Of a DNA stretch of 64,000 nt, positions 45,024 to 54,605 are shown piece after piece. Positions within the stretch are counted from its first letter, which is position 1. Each line of letters starts with the position of its first letter. The notes under the pieces are model-generated. The model saw only the letters and a list, made by a program, of their open reading frames with translations. It did no database searches and had not been told where the DNA came from. The stretch is from positions 43,254-107,253 of the forward strand of contig JBDNFI010000106.1 in NCBI GenBank assembly GCA_041689935.1. Reading direction: 5' to 3'. Source of the DNA: CAXBDP01 sp041689935 (GTDB lineage Bacteria; Bacteroidota; Bacteroidia; Cytophagales; Cyclobacteriaceae). Position numbers and translations under genes: made by a program.

Positions 45024-46367
45024 ATGAAGTTAAATAGCCTTTCCTCCATTAGTCCCATTGATGGCCGCTACAGAAAACAAACAGAGATACTTGCGCCTTA
45101 CTTTTCAGAATTTGGCCTTATCCGATACAGAGTATTAATCGAAATTGAATATTACATAGCGTTAAATCAGTTGCAACTACCCCACTTTGATGATCTTAAG
45201 GAAGGTCAGATAAAAGCATTAAGGAAAATATATACTGAATTTTCGGAGGTAGATGCTTTACAAATAAAGGAAATTGAAAAGACCACCAACCATGATGTAA
45301 AGGCGGTTGAATATTTCATTAAAGAAAAAATGGACCTCTTGAATTTGGGCAAAAGCAAAGAGTACATCCACTTTGGGTTAACTAGTCAAGACATCAATAA
45401 TACTGCAATACCATTATCCATAAAAGATGCCATTGAGCGGGAGGTAAAGCCTATGATTGTGCAAATTGGCAGTTTGCTAGGGCAAATGGCCAAGCAATGG
45501 CAGAATGTACCTATGCTGGCCAAAACACATGGACAACCAGCCTCACCTACCCGACTAGGCAAGGAAATTCAAGTCTTTGAAGTCCGATTGAAAAAACAAG
45601 TAGAGCAACTTTCCCAGATTCCGTTTTCGGCTAAATTTGGCGGTGCAACTGGTAATTTCAACGCACATTATGTGGCATTTCCAAATAAGGACTGGCACAC
45701 TTTTGCCAATAACTTTGTCAATAATAAACTTGGGTTAGACCGTAGTTACCCAACTACCCAAATCGAGCATTACGACAATTTGGCTTCCTTATTTGATGCT
45801 TTAAAAAGAATCTCAATCATCCTTACTGATTTCAGCCGTGATGTATGGCAATACATATCAATGGGCTATTTCAAGCAAAAGATAACAGAAGGTGAAGTTG
45901 GCTCCTCTGCTATGCCACATAAAGTAAATCCGATTGATTTTGAAAATGCAGAAGGCAATTTGGGTATTGCAGTAGCCCTATTTGAGCATCTATCAGCAAA
46001 GCTTCCAATAAGCAGATTGCAGCGCGATCTTACCGATTCTACCGTCCTTCGCAATATCGGTGTCCCATTCGGGCACTTTGTGATTGCCTTAAGATCGCTG
46101 GAGAAAGGAATTGGAAAAATGGAATTAAATGAATCTGCTATAAATAGGGACTTGGAAGAAAATTGGGCGGTAGTTGCGGAAGGAATCCAGACTGTTTTAC
46201 GTCGAGAGAATTACCCTCAACCTTATGAGGCATTAAAACGACTAACAAGAACTAACCTAAAGATAGATGAGGAAAGCATGAATGCATTTATTGATTCTCT
46301 AAACCTTTCATCGGAAATAAAAAATGAATTGAAGGCAATTTCTCCTTTCAACTATCTGGGTAGGTAA
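45024..46367 (+). CDS. purB: Adenylosuccinate lyase
   Basis: The 447-residue enzyme catalyses two steps of purine synthesis, releasing fumarate from SAICAR and from adenylosuccinate. It starts with SPIDGRYRKQT, has KTTNHDVKAVEYF, the THGQPASPTRLGKE motif with the catalytic His, and the fumarase-superfamily signature GEVGSSAMPHKVNPID at about 289-304. Length and motifs are complete. It is monocistronic with a strong terminator. The octamer at 45437-45444 encodes Glu-Arg-Glu. Confidence 0.96.
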   Translation: MKLNSLSSISPIDGRYRKQTEILAPYFSEFGLIRYRVLIEIEYYIALNQLQLPHFDDLKEGQIKALRKIYTEFSEVDALQIKEIEKTTNHDVKAVEYFIKEKMDLLNLGKSKEYIHFGLTSQDINNTAIPLSIKDAIEREVKPMIVQIGSLLGQMAKQWQNVPMLAKTHGQPASPTRLGKEIQVFEVRLKKQVEQLSQIPFSAKFGGATGNFNAHYVAFPNKDWHTFANNFVNNKLGLDRSYPTTQIEHYDNLASLFDALKRISIILTDFSRDVWQYISMGYFKQKITEGEVGSSAMPHKVNPIDFENAEGNLGIAVALFEHLSAKLPISRLQRDLTDSTVLRNIGVPFGHFVIALRSLEKGIGKMELNESAINRDLEENWAVVAEGIQTVLRRENYPQPYEALKRLTRTNLKIDEESMNAFIDSLNLSSEIKNELKAISPFNYLGR

Positions 46368-46391
46368 GACGATATAAACAAATTGCTCTAA

Positions 46392-46424
46392 AACCAAAAA
46401 GCCGCTAATAGCGGCTTTTTGGTT
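46392..46424. terminator. Bidirectional terminator between purB and the tolC-like gene
   Basis: Perfect 15-base arms (AACCAAAAAGCCGCT and AGCGGCTTTTTGGTT) enclose AAT. The T run within the stem serves purB on the plus strand and the convergent efflux operon on the minus strand. Confidence 0.92.
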
Positions 46425-46442
46425 CATCAAACTATTTTGCGC

Positions 46443-47927
46443 TTAATTTCCCAATGCTGGATTATACAATAACCTGCTGTTGGCAAAGTCATATAAGGTC
46501 AGTCTTCGTAAGTCATAATATGCTCTCCAATAATCTCTAAGCGAAGTAATATACTGTAACTTTTTCGAATCCTTATCACTTAGTGCTTGGTTCAATTCAA
46601 GGATTGTAGTAGATCCCGTAAGGTATCTACCTTGTGAAATAGTGTATCTCGCATCTGCTACCTCATCAGTTTTTTTGGCAAGTTCAATTTGATTTGATAG
46701 CATATCAATTTGCGTCACCTGGGTTCTAATTTCTTGCTCGAAATTGATAAGCTCCTGCGCAATGGTAAATTCAGTTAATTGCATATTGGCTGCGGCGATT
46801 GCCATCCTAGCCTTATTTCTGCCCCAGTCAAGGATAGGTACGTTGAAGCTAATATTAGCTCTTTGCTGACTATTTGGATCTACATAAATATCAGAAAATT
46901 GACCACCTCTATTATTTAAACCATAAGATGCGTTCAAATTCACTTGAAATCTATTGCCTTTCGCTTGGGCTACTCCTGCTTGAGCCTCTAACCTACGTCT
47001 TTCAAAAGCAAGATAATCTGCTCTATTCTCCTTTGCATAGTTCAGCGCAGTCATGTAATCAACATATAATTCAGGAATTTCAGCCGGTAGTATCAAATCA
47101 ATATCAACGTCGTCATTCAAGCCAATAAATGATCTTAAACGAAGGGAAGCACTTTCAAAATCGAGTTCAGCTTGCGCAACGTTTTGCTGTTCATTCAAAT
47201 AGGACAACTCCACTTGCAATACCTTATCCTCTGTAGTAGTACCGATGTTATAGCGATTATTTTCTATTTTAAGAATTGTATCAGTATTGGCTAAGTTGAA
47301 ATCGGCAATCTCTAATCGCACCTGTGCTTGAAGTAGTTCGAAAAACCTGTCTACCGCAGTGCTAGAGACAAATTCCATCTCTTCTACAAAGGCACGGCGA
47401 GATTCCTCGTAGCGGAGTGGTTCAATTCTCCTATCCCATTTCAAGTTATTAAAGGCAAATAATGGCTGATTTAATTGAACGTTAACCAGCGTACCACTCC
47501 ATAATTGTGCGTTTCTATCAATGTCATTGAAGAAAATTGTTTCTGAGTTCACGAAGAGCGATCCGCCGGTCAGCGCCAATGGCTGCTCTAAGAACAAACG
47601 TCCCGAAGAGGTTGTCTGGCGAACAGGCTGGAACTGGATGGTACCATCTGGTTGAGTCACCTGCGTGAAGGAACGGTTGAAACTAGGAATTGAACCTGAC
47701 AATCTGAACTGAGGATTATAATCGGAAAGAAAAAGTCTATTCTGTTGGAATTGAACTTCTTTTCTCGTCTCAGCTTGCTTTGCCGCAGGTGATTGCTCTT
47801 GTGCTCTTACGATTACGTCTTGAAGCGTAAACTTTCTTGTTGCACGTGTTTGACTAAAAATATCCGTGCTCGTGCAAATAAGTAAAAGCAAAGCAAGGAA
47901 GGAAATTCTCGTAGAAAATTTATTCAT
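46443..47927 (-). CDS. TolC-family outer-membrane efflux protein
   Basis: The 494-residue product has a signal peptide ending DIFSQ, then two long coiled-coil-rich repeats typical of outer-membrane efflux proteins (VDRFFELLQAQVRLEIADFNLANTD, later ISQGRYLTGSTTILELNQALSD). It overlaps the permease gene by eight bases and is the last gene of the adaptor/permease/channel operon, so it likely forms the export channel. Confidence 0.88.
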   Translation of the reverse strand: MNKFSTRISFLALLLLICTSTDIFSQTRATRKFTLQDVIVRAQEQSPAAKQAETRKEVQFQQNRLFLSDYNPQFRLSGSIPSFNRSFTQVTQPDGTIQFQPVRQTTSSGRLFLEQPLALTGGSLFVNSETIFFNDIDRNAQLWSGTLVNVQLNQPLFAFNNLKWDRRIEPLRYEESRRAFVEEMEFVSSTAVDRFFELLQAQVRLEIADFNLANTDTILKIENNRYNIGTTTEDKVLQVELSYLNEQQNVAQAELDFESASLRLRSFIGLNDDVDIDLILPAEIPELYVDYMTALNYAKENRADYLAFERRRLEAQAGVAQAKGNRFQVNLNASYGLNNRGGQFSDIYVDPNSQQRANISFNVPILDWGRNKARMAIAAANMQLTEFTIAQELINFEQEIRTQVTQIDMLSNQIELAKKTDEVADARYTISQGRYLTGSTTILELNQALSDKDSKKLQYITSLRDYWRAYYDLRRLTLYDFANSRLLYNPALGN

Positions 47928-49314
47928 GGCGTAATGATGTTATTGGGTCTTGATTGGCGGCTCTTCTAGCAGGTGCTATTCCGAAAATTAGACCTACAGA
48001 AGCAGCCACTCCGAAAGATATAAAAATTGAACTAAAAGACACCACAGTTGGGAAATCTCCAAAGGCAGAAACAGCTAATGCGAGGGCAATTCCAATAGCG
48101 ACACCGACTAAACCTCCTGTAACTGAAATCATTACAGCCTCAAACAAGAATTGAAATATAATGTCAGTTTTTTGCGCTCCCAAGGAGAGCCTTAGTCCAA
48201 TTTCTTTAATTCGCTCTAATACTGATGCAAGCATGATATTCATGATACCGATGCCACCTACTAATAGTGATATACCTGCAATTGCACCTAACACGATATT
48301 GAATATTTGTTGGGTTCTTTGCTGTTGCTTTAGCAGCAATTCTGGGATAGTTACTTCAAAATCTACCACTCCAAAGTGCCTACGCTCTAGCATTCTTGCA
48401 ATTACGTCGGCTGTAGGATTCAACATTTCAGATTCATTGACCTGAATTGTTAATTTATCAATTTGATGATAATTGGTTGATTTTACTGGAGCGGGTGCTT
48501 TATCTTCACTAGAAATAGAGAACATTCTAAACATTCCTCCCGCCATAGAAGGCCCTCCACCTGCACCTAGCTGGGATGCAGTAATCATATCACGATTTTT
48601 GTATCTAATTAAGGCAGTTTGTATAGGAACATATACATCCATATTAAAATCTCGAATACCTAAGTTGGTGTTGCTCAATGCCTTTTCTGAAATCAATCGT
48701 TCTTCCAAAACACCTACTACTTCCATCCATTGGTTTCCAACCTTTATCCTCTTCCCTATCGGGTTTTCTCTTGAGAAAAAACGCGTACTAATACTCTTGC
48801 CAATAATACACACTGGCTTACCGCTAATCAACTGGTCTTGGGTAAACATTTTACCTTCATATAATTCGAAGTTTGACACTTCAAAATAGGAGGGCTCTAC
48901 TCCCACAAGCTTCGCAGATCTTCTAAATCCATCTTTAATGATATATGTTTCAAGGATGATTTCCGGACTGATGTTCTTAACGCCTGGAATTAATTTGGCT
49001 ACGGCTTCTACATCAAGCATTCTGAGACCTGGCGAAAACTTCTTCTTTTCGCTCTCATCACCTCCCACTTGCTCGTCCACCTGCTCTATCACTGGATTGA
49101 TAATAATATTATTTACCCCAACCAGTTTTATTTGCTCCATGATATCTTGTTGGGCACCGTTACCAATGGCAAGCATCGCAATAACTGCTGCTACACCAAA
49201 GATAATACCCAATGCTGTAAGCAAAGACCTTACTTGATTAGCTAAAACAGCTTCCAGTGCTATTGAAAAATTAGCAAAAATTCTCTCTCTATTTTCTCCC
49301 CAATATTTAAACAT
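47920..49314 (-). CDS. MacB-like ABC transporter permease (no ATPase domain)
   Basis: The 464-residue protein has a MacB periplasmic core domain between an N-terminal helix (VRSLLTALGIIFGVAAVIAMLAIGNGA) and three C-terminal FtsX helices (GIGIMNIMLASVLERIKEIGLRLSLGAQ, then SVTGGLVGVAIGIAL). MacB itself begins with an ATPase domain; here none is present and no ATPase gene lies in the operon. The ATPase must come from elsewhere. It follows the adaptor gene by 27 bases. Confidence 0.88.
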   Translation of the reverse strand: MFKYWGENRERIFANFSIALEAVLANQVRSLLTALGIIFGVAAVIAMLAIGNGAQQDIMEQIKLVGVNNIIINPVIEQVDEQVGGDESEKKKFSPGLRMLDVEAVAKLIPGVKNISPEIILETYIIKDGFRRSAKLVGVEPSYFEVSNFELYEGKMFTQDQLISGKPVCIIGKSISTRFFSRENPIGKRIKVGNQWMEVVGVLEERLISEKALSNTNLGIRDFNMDVYVPIQTALIRYKNRDMITASQLGAGGGPSMAGGMFRMFSISSEDKAPAPVKSTNYHQIDKLTIQVNESEMLNPTADVIARMLERRHFGVVDFEVTIPELLLKQQQRTQQIFNIVLGAIAGISLLVGGIGIMNIMLASVLERIKEIGLRLSLGAQKTDIIFQFLFEAVMISVTGGLVGVAIGIALALAVSAFGDFPTVVSFSSIFISFGVAASVGLIFGIAPARRAANQDPITSLRHE

Positions 49315-49341
49315 ATTCTTACTATTTAGGTGAAAATGAAA

Positions 49342-50757
49342 TTATCTACCCGAGGCAGCTGCGCCACCGGCACCGCTTCTCATTTGCTCCATTCTTTTCT
49401 TCATTTCTGGAGTCAATTCTACTTCTCTGCCATCAGGTAAAGTAATTTTTTCTGATCCAGATTCATTCACTTCACTTTTTTGATCGATTTGATCAAGCTG
49501 TCTTTGGCGTTTGCCATTCATGCTAGGAAGTAGGTTAATTTCGCTTTCTCTATTGGCAGTAGGCTCCGAAAGATAAATACGATCCCCCACAGCTAATCCT
49601 TGCAGCACAATAGTTTCATTGTTATTGGATAGACCCAATTCAATTTCTTGCTTCTTTCCATTGCTACGATATACATAATTGATGGAATCGCTTTCCACAA
49701 ATAATGCCTCCAAAGGAATAAATATCGCATCTGCAATTTCCTCTGCAATAATGGTATTACTGGTGGTCATGGCTGGTCTTAGGGAAGGATCAGATTCATT
49801 AATCAAAATAGTTACTTCAAATACTTTCGCATCAGAATTTGGATTTTGCTGACCAACATTCGATACTCTTACCACTTTACCTGATAATCTTTTATCTGGG
49901 AAAGCATCCAATCCCAATTTCACAATTTGTCCATTTTTCACTCTTCGGATATCCACCTCATTCACATAAGTGAGCGAATTCATGGTGGTTAGGTCAGGCA
50001 AGGTAGCTACTACTGGGCTCCAAGCAGAGATTGTAGAACCCTCCATTACTCTAGATCCATCGAAACCTTTTTCATAAATAACCATTCCATCTTGCGGAGC
50101 ATAGATTGTGAACTCAGCCATCAAACTATTCAATTCCTCTAGCTCTCTTAGTTCTTCTCTAAGTCGCGAAGCTCTTTCTCTCATGCGTGCTTGGCTTTGT
50201 TGCACCTTTATTAGGTAGCTCTCTTTAGACTGCTCTAAATCCCTTATCGCTTTATCCAATGCAATTTCATTCTGTCTAACCGTTGCAGGTGGTTCAAATT
50301 GTGATTGATCTAGCACAAGTCTTCGCTCTTCTACATTATATTCTAAATTAACAATCTGATCTCTTTCCGTTCTCAATGTCAATGCAGTATCCAATTGCGT
50401 TTGCTCAAATTGGGCTCTTTCTGTTTCCACTTCATTCTCGGAATCAGCAATACGACCAAACAACTCAGATCTGTCCAGCATAGCAATGAAATCACCCTGC
50501 TGTACTACTGTGCCTTCTTCTACCAGTCTCTCAATTTTTAAATTATTCAATCTGTATTGTCGAGCTCTTTCAGGGCCACGAATTTGTGTAGACCTTGCTG
50601 CTATTAATTCCCCTGTTGTGACTATTTCAATGGTGAACTGGCCTTGTTGCACAGTCGTGAATATTTCACGCACCTCTGTGACACCGCTTCTGCTCCATAC
50701 TATAGCCACAATTAAAATTACAACCAATATTATTGGTAAAACAATTCTCTTCTTCAT
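49342..50757 (-). CDS. HlyD/MacA-family periplasmic adaptor
   Basis: The 471-residue protein has one N-terminal transmembrane anchor, a split lipoyl domain (VEEGTVVQQGDFIAMLDRSEL and IYAPQDGMVIYEKG), a long coiled-coil hairpin between them (about 100-205) and a beta-barrel region with a membrane-proximal domain (VSNVGQQNPNSDAKVFEVTI). The C-terminal tail is charged and carries a LTPEMKKRMEQMRS stretch. It links an inner-membrane permease to a TolC-type channel, and both are encoded downstream. Confidence 0.85.
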   Translation of the reverse strand: MKKRIVLPIILVVILIVAIVWSRSGVTEVREIFTTVQQGQFTIEIVTTGELIAARSTQIRGPERARQYRLNNLKIERLVEEGTVVQQGDFIAMLDRSELFGRIADSENEVETERAQFEQTQLDTALTLRTERDQIVNLEYNVEERRLVLDQSQFEPPATVRQNEIALDKAIRDLEQSKESYLIKVQQSQARMRERASRLREELRELEELNSLMAEFTIYAPQDGMVIYEKGFDGSRVMEGSTISAWSPVVATLPDLTTMNSLTYVNEVDIRRVKNGQIVKLGLDAFPDKRLSGKVVRVSNVGQQNPNSDAKVFEVTILINESDPSLRPAMTTSNTIIAEEIADAIFIPLEALFVESDSINYVYRSNGKKQEIELGLSNNNETIVLQGLAVGDRIYLSEPTANRESEINLLPSMNGKRQRQLDQIDQKSEVNESGSEKITLPDGREVELTPEMKKRMEQMRSGAGGAAASGR

Positions 50758-51024
50758 ATTAATTTGGGTTCTTATAATTTACGGTATGCGTTAGTACGTA
50801 ATCAAACGATAAAATTAGCTTGATAGTTTGTGAAAAGCCTTCCATACAGATGTGAAAAGTACCATTAAAATAAATAATGGTGCAAAAAACGGGAAAAACT
50901 CGGTAGAACTCTTTTTGGACTTGCAGAATTGGAAAAAGTTTAAAAATTAATTAAAAAACTTTCCCGACAAGATATTGCCGGGAAAGCGGGAGGTAAATAA
51001 ACCAAAACTAATCAACCATTAAAC

Positions 51025-52197
51025 TTACTTTTCAATCACTTTCAATCTTGAAATTGCCTGCACTCTTGTCAATTTTCCTTGATTATACTCTTCAATGGTT
51101 GTCCGATCCATTTCCACTTTCACCACTTCAGGTATTCCACAGCCATCGCATTTCGTCATTTTTATATTGAATATAATCTTCTCATTATCATTCAATGACT
51201 TAATGGTACGACCATAATCTACCAAATTCTCTTTGAAGTTTTCCAAAAAGACCGGATAAGCAGCTTTCACCAATTCGTTCCTTCCTTTATCATCCACACT
51301 TAGTGCGCCCAATGTTGGTAGTCGGAATCTCATACCCTCTGAATAGGCAGAATACACCGCCCAAGAATATACCACACCAATTCCTTTGGTACGGATAATT
51401 GATGGGTTGGAGGTGGAAAAATACGTGTTAGAGTTCTGTTCTCTATACAGGCTATTCATTAAATCTCCCAACACTCGCAAATCTGTGGCTATTTCTTCTG
51501 GAAGATTTTCTTCCATCTCGATCCTGCTTAGGGCTTCTTCTTTGGTTATACTTCCATTTCTATACGCATCTGCGTCTTTTTTAAAAATAGTAAAGCTTTT
51601 GGTTGCTTTTCTATCGGTATTGAAGTTTAAAAATGCTATCTCGTTGCCTTTACTATTTGGTGCAGTTGCAACCTTTGTATACGGGAATTGAACCATAATT
51701 CGTTCATCCTGTTTCAAATCCTTTAAGAACGACCCATACTCAATTAAAAATTCTTTAATGGATTCTTGTTGGTCAGGAACTACTCTTGAAGACATAGACT
51801 CTATAAACGTTTGTGAAGATCTCGCCATTGAATTAACTGGTCTTATTGAATCCTCTTCGATACTTTCAATTTTAAGATCCACCTCCTTAATATTTACTTC
51901 GTTAGGCGAATTTAAAGTGAAATATTCAGCTGAACTAGAAAATACTAAATTCCCACTCTTAAGATCAAATAAAACCCCAAAACCTTCATTATAAGAGGTT
52001 TCGATCCCATTGCTACCAAGTGCCATAAAGGAATTGCCAGAATTTGTTCTCAATAATGTAGAAAGCAAATTCGAAGTTACTTCCATATCTCTTTTCAGCG
52101 TCTCGGATTGTTGCGCTTGTAGCGTGAATATCGTAGATACTAAGAGCATCAGGCTCAATAGCATCGACATCGTTTTAAAATTTTTCATCTTTTTCAT
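51025..52197 (-). CDS. Exported protein with twofold internal repeat, sigma-module output
   Basis: The 390-residue protein has a signal peptide ending LQAQ. Two units are recognisable: one at about 65-215 (GFGVLFDLKSG, EYGSFLKDLKQDERIMVQFPYTK, AYRNGSITKEEALSRIEMEE) and one at about 260-388 (GIGVVYSWAVYS, DYGRTIKSLNDNEKIIFNIKMTK, EYNQGKLTRVQAISRLKVIE). Each pairs a strand-rich part with a terminal helix. I do not recognise the family. It is the third gene of a sigma / anti-sigma / exported protein operon, 13 bases after the anti-sigma gene. Confidence 0.65.
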   Translation of the reverse strand: MKKMKNFKTMSMLLSLMLLVSTIFTLQAQQSETLKRDMEVTSNLLSTLLRTNSGNSFMALGSNGIETSYNEGFGVLFDLKSGNLVFSSSAEYFTLNSPNEVNIKEVDLKIESIEEDSIRPVNSMARSSQTFIESMSSRVVPDQQESIKEFLIEYGSFLKDLKQDERIMVQFPYTKVATAPNSKGNEIAFLNFNTDRKATKSFTIFKKDADAYRNGSITKEEALSRIEMEENLPEEIATDLRVLGDLMNSLYREQNSNTYFSTSNPSIIRTKGIGVVYSWAVYSAYSEGMRFRLPTLGALSVDDKGRNELVKAAYPVFLENFKENLVDYGRTIKSLNDNEKIIFNIKMTKCDGCGIPEVVKVEMDRTTIEEYNQGKLTRVQAISRLKVIEK

Positions 52198-52209
52198 TTC
52201 AATTGTGTT

Positions 52210-53076
52210 TTAATTTGGTTGCGTCACTGATACTATCAGATTTGACAAATATTGTGTAGTTTCTATTTGGCGTTGCTCTGCATCTTTGGCGAGTATTACC
52301 AATCCATTTTCGATCATTTCAAGATCTTCCAACCTTTGTGCTTCATAGTAGCGATTGAACTCATTCAAAGCATTTAGTATTGCCTGTTGCTGCTCAATAT
52401 TAGCATTTGCCAGTATTTCATCCATCGCACGGCGATTACTATCTTGCATGCCTGCCACAAGCGTCCGCAGCGTTTCGTCTTCACTTAACTTCCGATTAAT
52501 GGCCACAGCCAACTCTTGTCTGTATTGAACTCTGAACGCTTGCAGTCTTTCATCTAACTGTTCGCCATACTCGTTGACACTTTCTTCCACCGAAACCAGT
52601 CGATGATCATATTTGCCATCCATATACCCTATCAACTGCTTATCTCGTTTCCCAAGTTCTGCAAGCAGCTCTACTTTCAAGCTTTCTTTAAGTTCAGCTT
52701 CGTTGGTAGGCTCCCCGAAACTCAGCGAGAATCCTCCTTTACCAATTTCGAAATTGGTCTTGGACAGATTTCCAGCCACTAGCAAAAGGGCAATAGCTGC
52801 GGCAATGCTCAGCCATTTCCAGCCAGGCCAATATCCTCCCGCCATACTTGGGTGGTGACTTAGCACAATGTCTTTTCTATCAAAATGTACCGCTGGTTCA
52901 AGCACTTCTTTATCTTCTGCGAGGGCTAGTACTTTTCGTATTCCACGAAAGGCTTCATATTCCTTCATCACATCAGGATTTTCCTTAATGTATTGTTCGA
53001 TATGCCTTGCCTCTTCGCTGCTACATTCCCCGTATAAATAGCCTATTAACTGTTCTTCTGTGGGTTGCTTATTCAT
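52210..53076 (-). CDS. Membrane anti-sigma factor (module 2)
   Basis: The 288-residue protein begins with EEQLIGYLYGECSSEEARHIEQYIKENPDV, a degenerate zf-HC2-type anti-sigma start with one conserved Cys. One transmembrane helix follows (about residues 88-103), then a long coiled-coil-rich periplasmic part with many Gln and Glu residues. It overlaps the sigma gene by four bases, so the two are translationally coupled. An octamer copy lies near the helix. Confidence 0.75.
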   Translation of the reverse strand: MNKQPTEEQLIGYLYGECSSEEARHIEQYIKENPDVMKEYEAFRGIRKVLALAEDKEVLEPAVHFDRKDIVLSHHPSMAGGYWPGWKWLSIAAAIALLLVAGNLSKTNFEIGKGGFSLSFGEPTNEAELKESLKVELLAELGKRDKQLIGYMDGKYDHRLVSVEESVNEYGEQLDERLQAFRVQYRQELAVAINRKLSEDETLRTLVAGMQDSNRRAMDEILANANIEQQQAILNALNEFNRYYEAQRLEDLEMIENGLVILAKDAEQRQIETTQYLSNLIVSVTQPN

Positions 53077-53690
53077 GACAACAAGGTTTCTAATGTTAAA
53101 TTTCTTCTTTCTAATTCTCGTCTAAGGCTCTTGAGCCCGCAATACAACCTCGATTTGGCTGTATTCTCTGATATATCGAGGGTGTCGGCTATTTCTCTGA
53201 ACCGAAATCCCTCATATTCTTTCATAATCACCACCACACGCTGATCTGGCGGGAGGTGATTGATCATTTCAAAAAGCATTTCTGCTAGCTCAGCCCTATC
53301 CAATTGTACACTTGGATCAAATGTAGCGTGCTGCCTCATTTTGTTTAGCTGCTCGTTATTCTCATCTATTGGTGTGGATAAGGAAAAAACCGAGAAGATT
53401 TTTGTTCGTTTTTGCCGACGCACTTCTTCATTACAGCTATTGCAAGCAATCCGATACAGCCAACTTTTGAAATGCTCCGCTTGCTTTAGCGTATGCACCT
53501 TTCGGTACATATTGATAAAGGTCTGCTGAGATGCTTCTGAGGCTAAGTCGTGATCGTTAAAATACCTAAAACAGAAATTATAAATACGCTTATACCACAC
53601 CTTTACCAGGCCACTGATGGCCTCTCTGTCGCCTGTAATGGCTGATTCAACTTGCGTAAATGACTTCAATTTAGCGTCGGGCATGTACAT
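53073..53690 (-). CDS. ECF-type RNA polymerase sigma factor (module 2)
   Basis: The 205-residue protein has region 2 (YNFCFRYFNDHDLASEASQQTFINMY, then FKSWLYRIACNSC) and region 4 (LPPDQRVVVIMKEYEGFRFREIADTLDISENTAKSRLYCGLKSL). The start may be at 53690 or at an ATG two codons later. It is not closely similar to the sigma factor at 27.7 kb. The operon continues with its anti-sigma and an exported protein. Confidence 0.88.
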   Translation of the reverse strand: MYMPDAKLKSFTQVESAITGDREAISGLVKVWYKRIYNFCFRYFNDHDLASEASQQTFINMYRKVHTLKQAEHFKSWLYRIACNSCNEEVRRQKRTKIFSVFSLSTPIDENNEQLNKMRQHATFDPSVQLDRAELAEMLFEMINHLPPDQRVVVIMKEYEGFRFREIADTLDISENTAKSRLYCGLKSLRRELERRNLTLETLLS

Positions 53691-53828
53691 GCGATTTAAT
53701 GTGTCTTTCTGTAGCTAAGATGGCTCCTCAGTAAAAATAGTTTTAATCACCGGAAATATTTTTAAAAAAATCTTTGAAATCAAGCAATTCGCCACAATTG
53801 AGCATTTTTTAGCACCTTTGTGTAAGAT

Positions 53829-54605
53829 ATGAAACGGATTATCAGTATCGTTATACGTAAAATTCCTCGCAAATACCTGCAAGTAATTAGCCCATTGGCA
53901 CTTTCGGTATTAGGCTTATTTTATGCTGGCAATAAGGTGACTTGCCCAATTAGCGGCAAAAGTTACCGAAAGTTTCTTCCTTATGGCCGCACCAACCCAA
54001 GGCCAAATGCCCTTTGCCCTGATTCCCTCTCGCTAGAAAGACACCGGCTTATTTGGTTGTATTTGAAGGACAGAACAAATTTTTTTAAGGAGAAACTGCA
54101 TTTCTTGCACATTGCACCTGAGCAGTGTTTTTTGCAAAAATTTGAACAACAGCACGGAGAAGGCTACATCACTGCGGATATTGAATCTCCATTGGCCAAA
54201 GTGAAAATGGATGTACACGCCATTCCTTTCGAGGATAATACTTTCGATGCTGCTATGTGCAATCATGTAATGGAACATGTAGCGGATGACCATAAAGCGA
54301 TGCAGGAGATATTAAGAGTACTGAAGCCTGGAGGCTGGGCCATTATTCAAATTCCGATTTTTCACCCAATTCCTGATGTCACTTTTGAGGATAAAACGAT
54401 CACTAGCCCAAAAGACAGGCTAAGGTATTTTGGACAGGAGGATCATGTTCGCTTGTATGGAAAAGACTATCCAAGCAAACTTCGAAATGCGGGATTCACG
54501 GTGCGGGAGGATGATTATGTGATGCAGCTTCCCACCGAGATAGTAAGCAAATACGCCCTTCCTGCGGATGAAATTATCTATTTTTGTCAGAAACCGGATG
54601 CTTAA
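53829..54605 (+). CDS. Class I SAM-dependent methyltransferase
   Basis: The 258-residue protein has a Methyltransf_11-type core: LHIAPEQCF (where the GxG motif is degenerate), then AKVKMDVHAIPFEDNTFDAAMCNHVMEHVADDHKAMQEILRVLKPGGW (about 124-176). The N-terminus carries ITCPISGKSYRKFLPYG, a Cys-containing segment seen in sugar/lipid methyltransferases. The substrate is unknown. Its 3' end overlaps the convergent glycosyltransferase gene by 32 bases. Confidence 0.82.
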   Translation: MKRIISIVIRKIPRKYLQVISPLALSVLGLFYAGNKVTCPISGKSYRKFLPYGRTNPRPNALCPDSLSLERHRLIWLYLKDRTNFFKEKLHFLHIAPEQCFLQKFEQQHGEGYITADIESPLAKVKMDVHAIPFEDNTFDAAMCNHVMEHVADDHKAMQEILRVLKPGGWAIIQIPIFHPIPDVTFEDKTITSPKDRLRYFGQEDHVRLYGKDYPSKLRNAGFTVREDDYVMQLPTEIVSKYALPADEIIYFCQKPDA

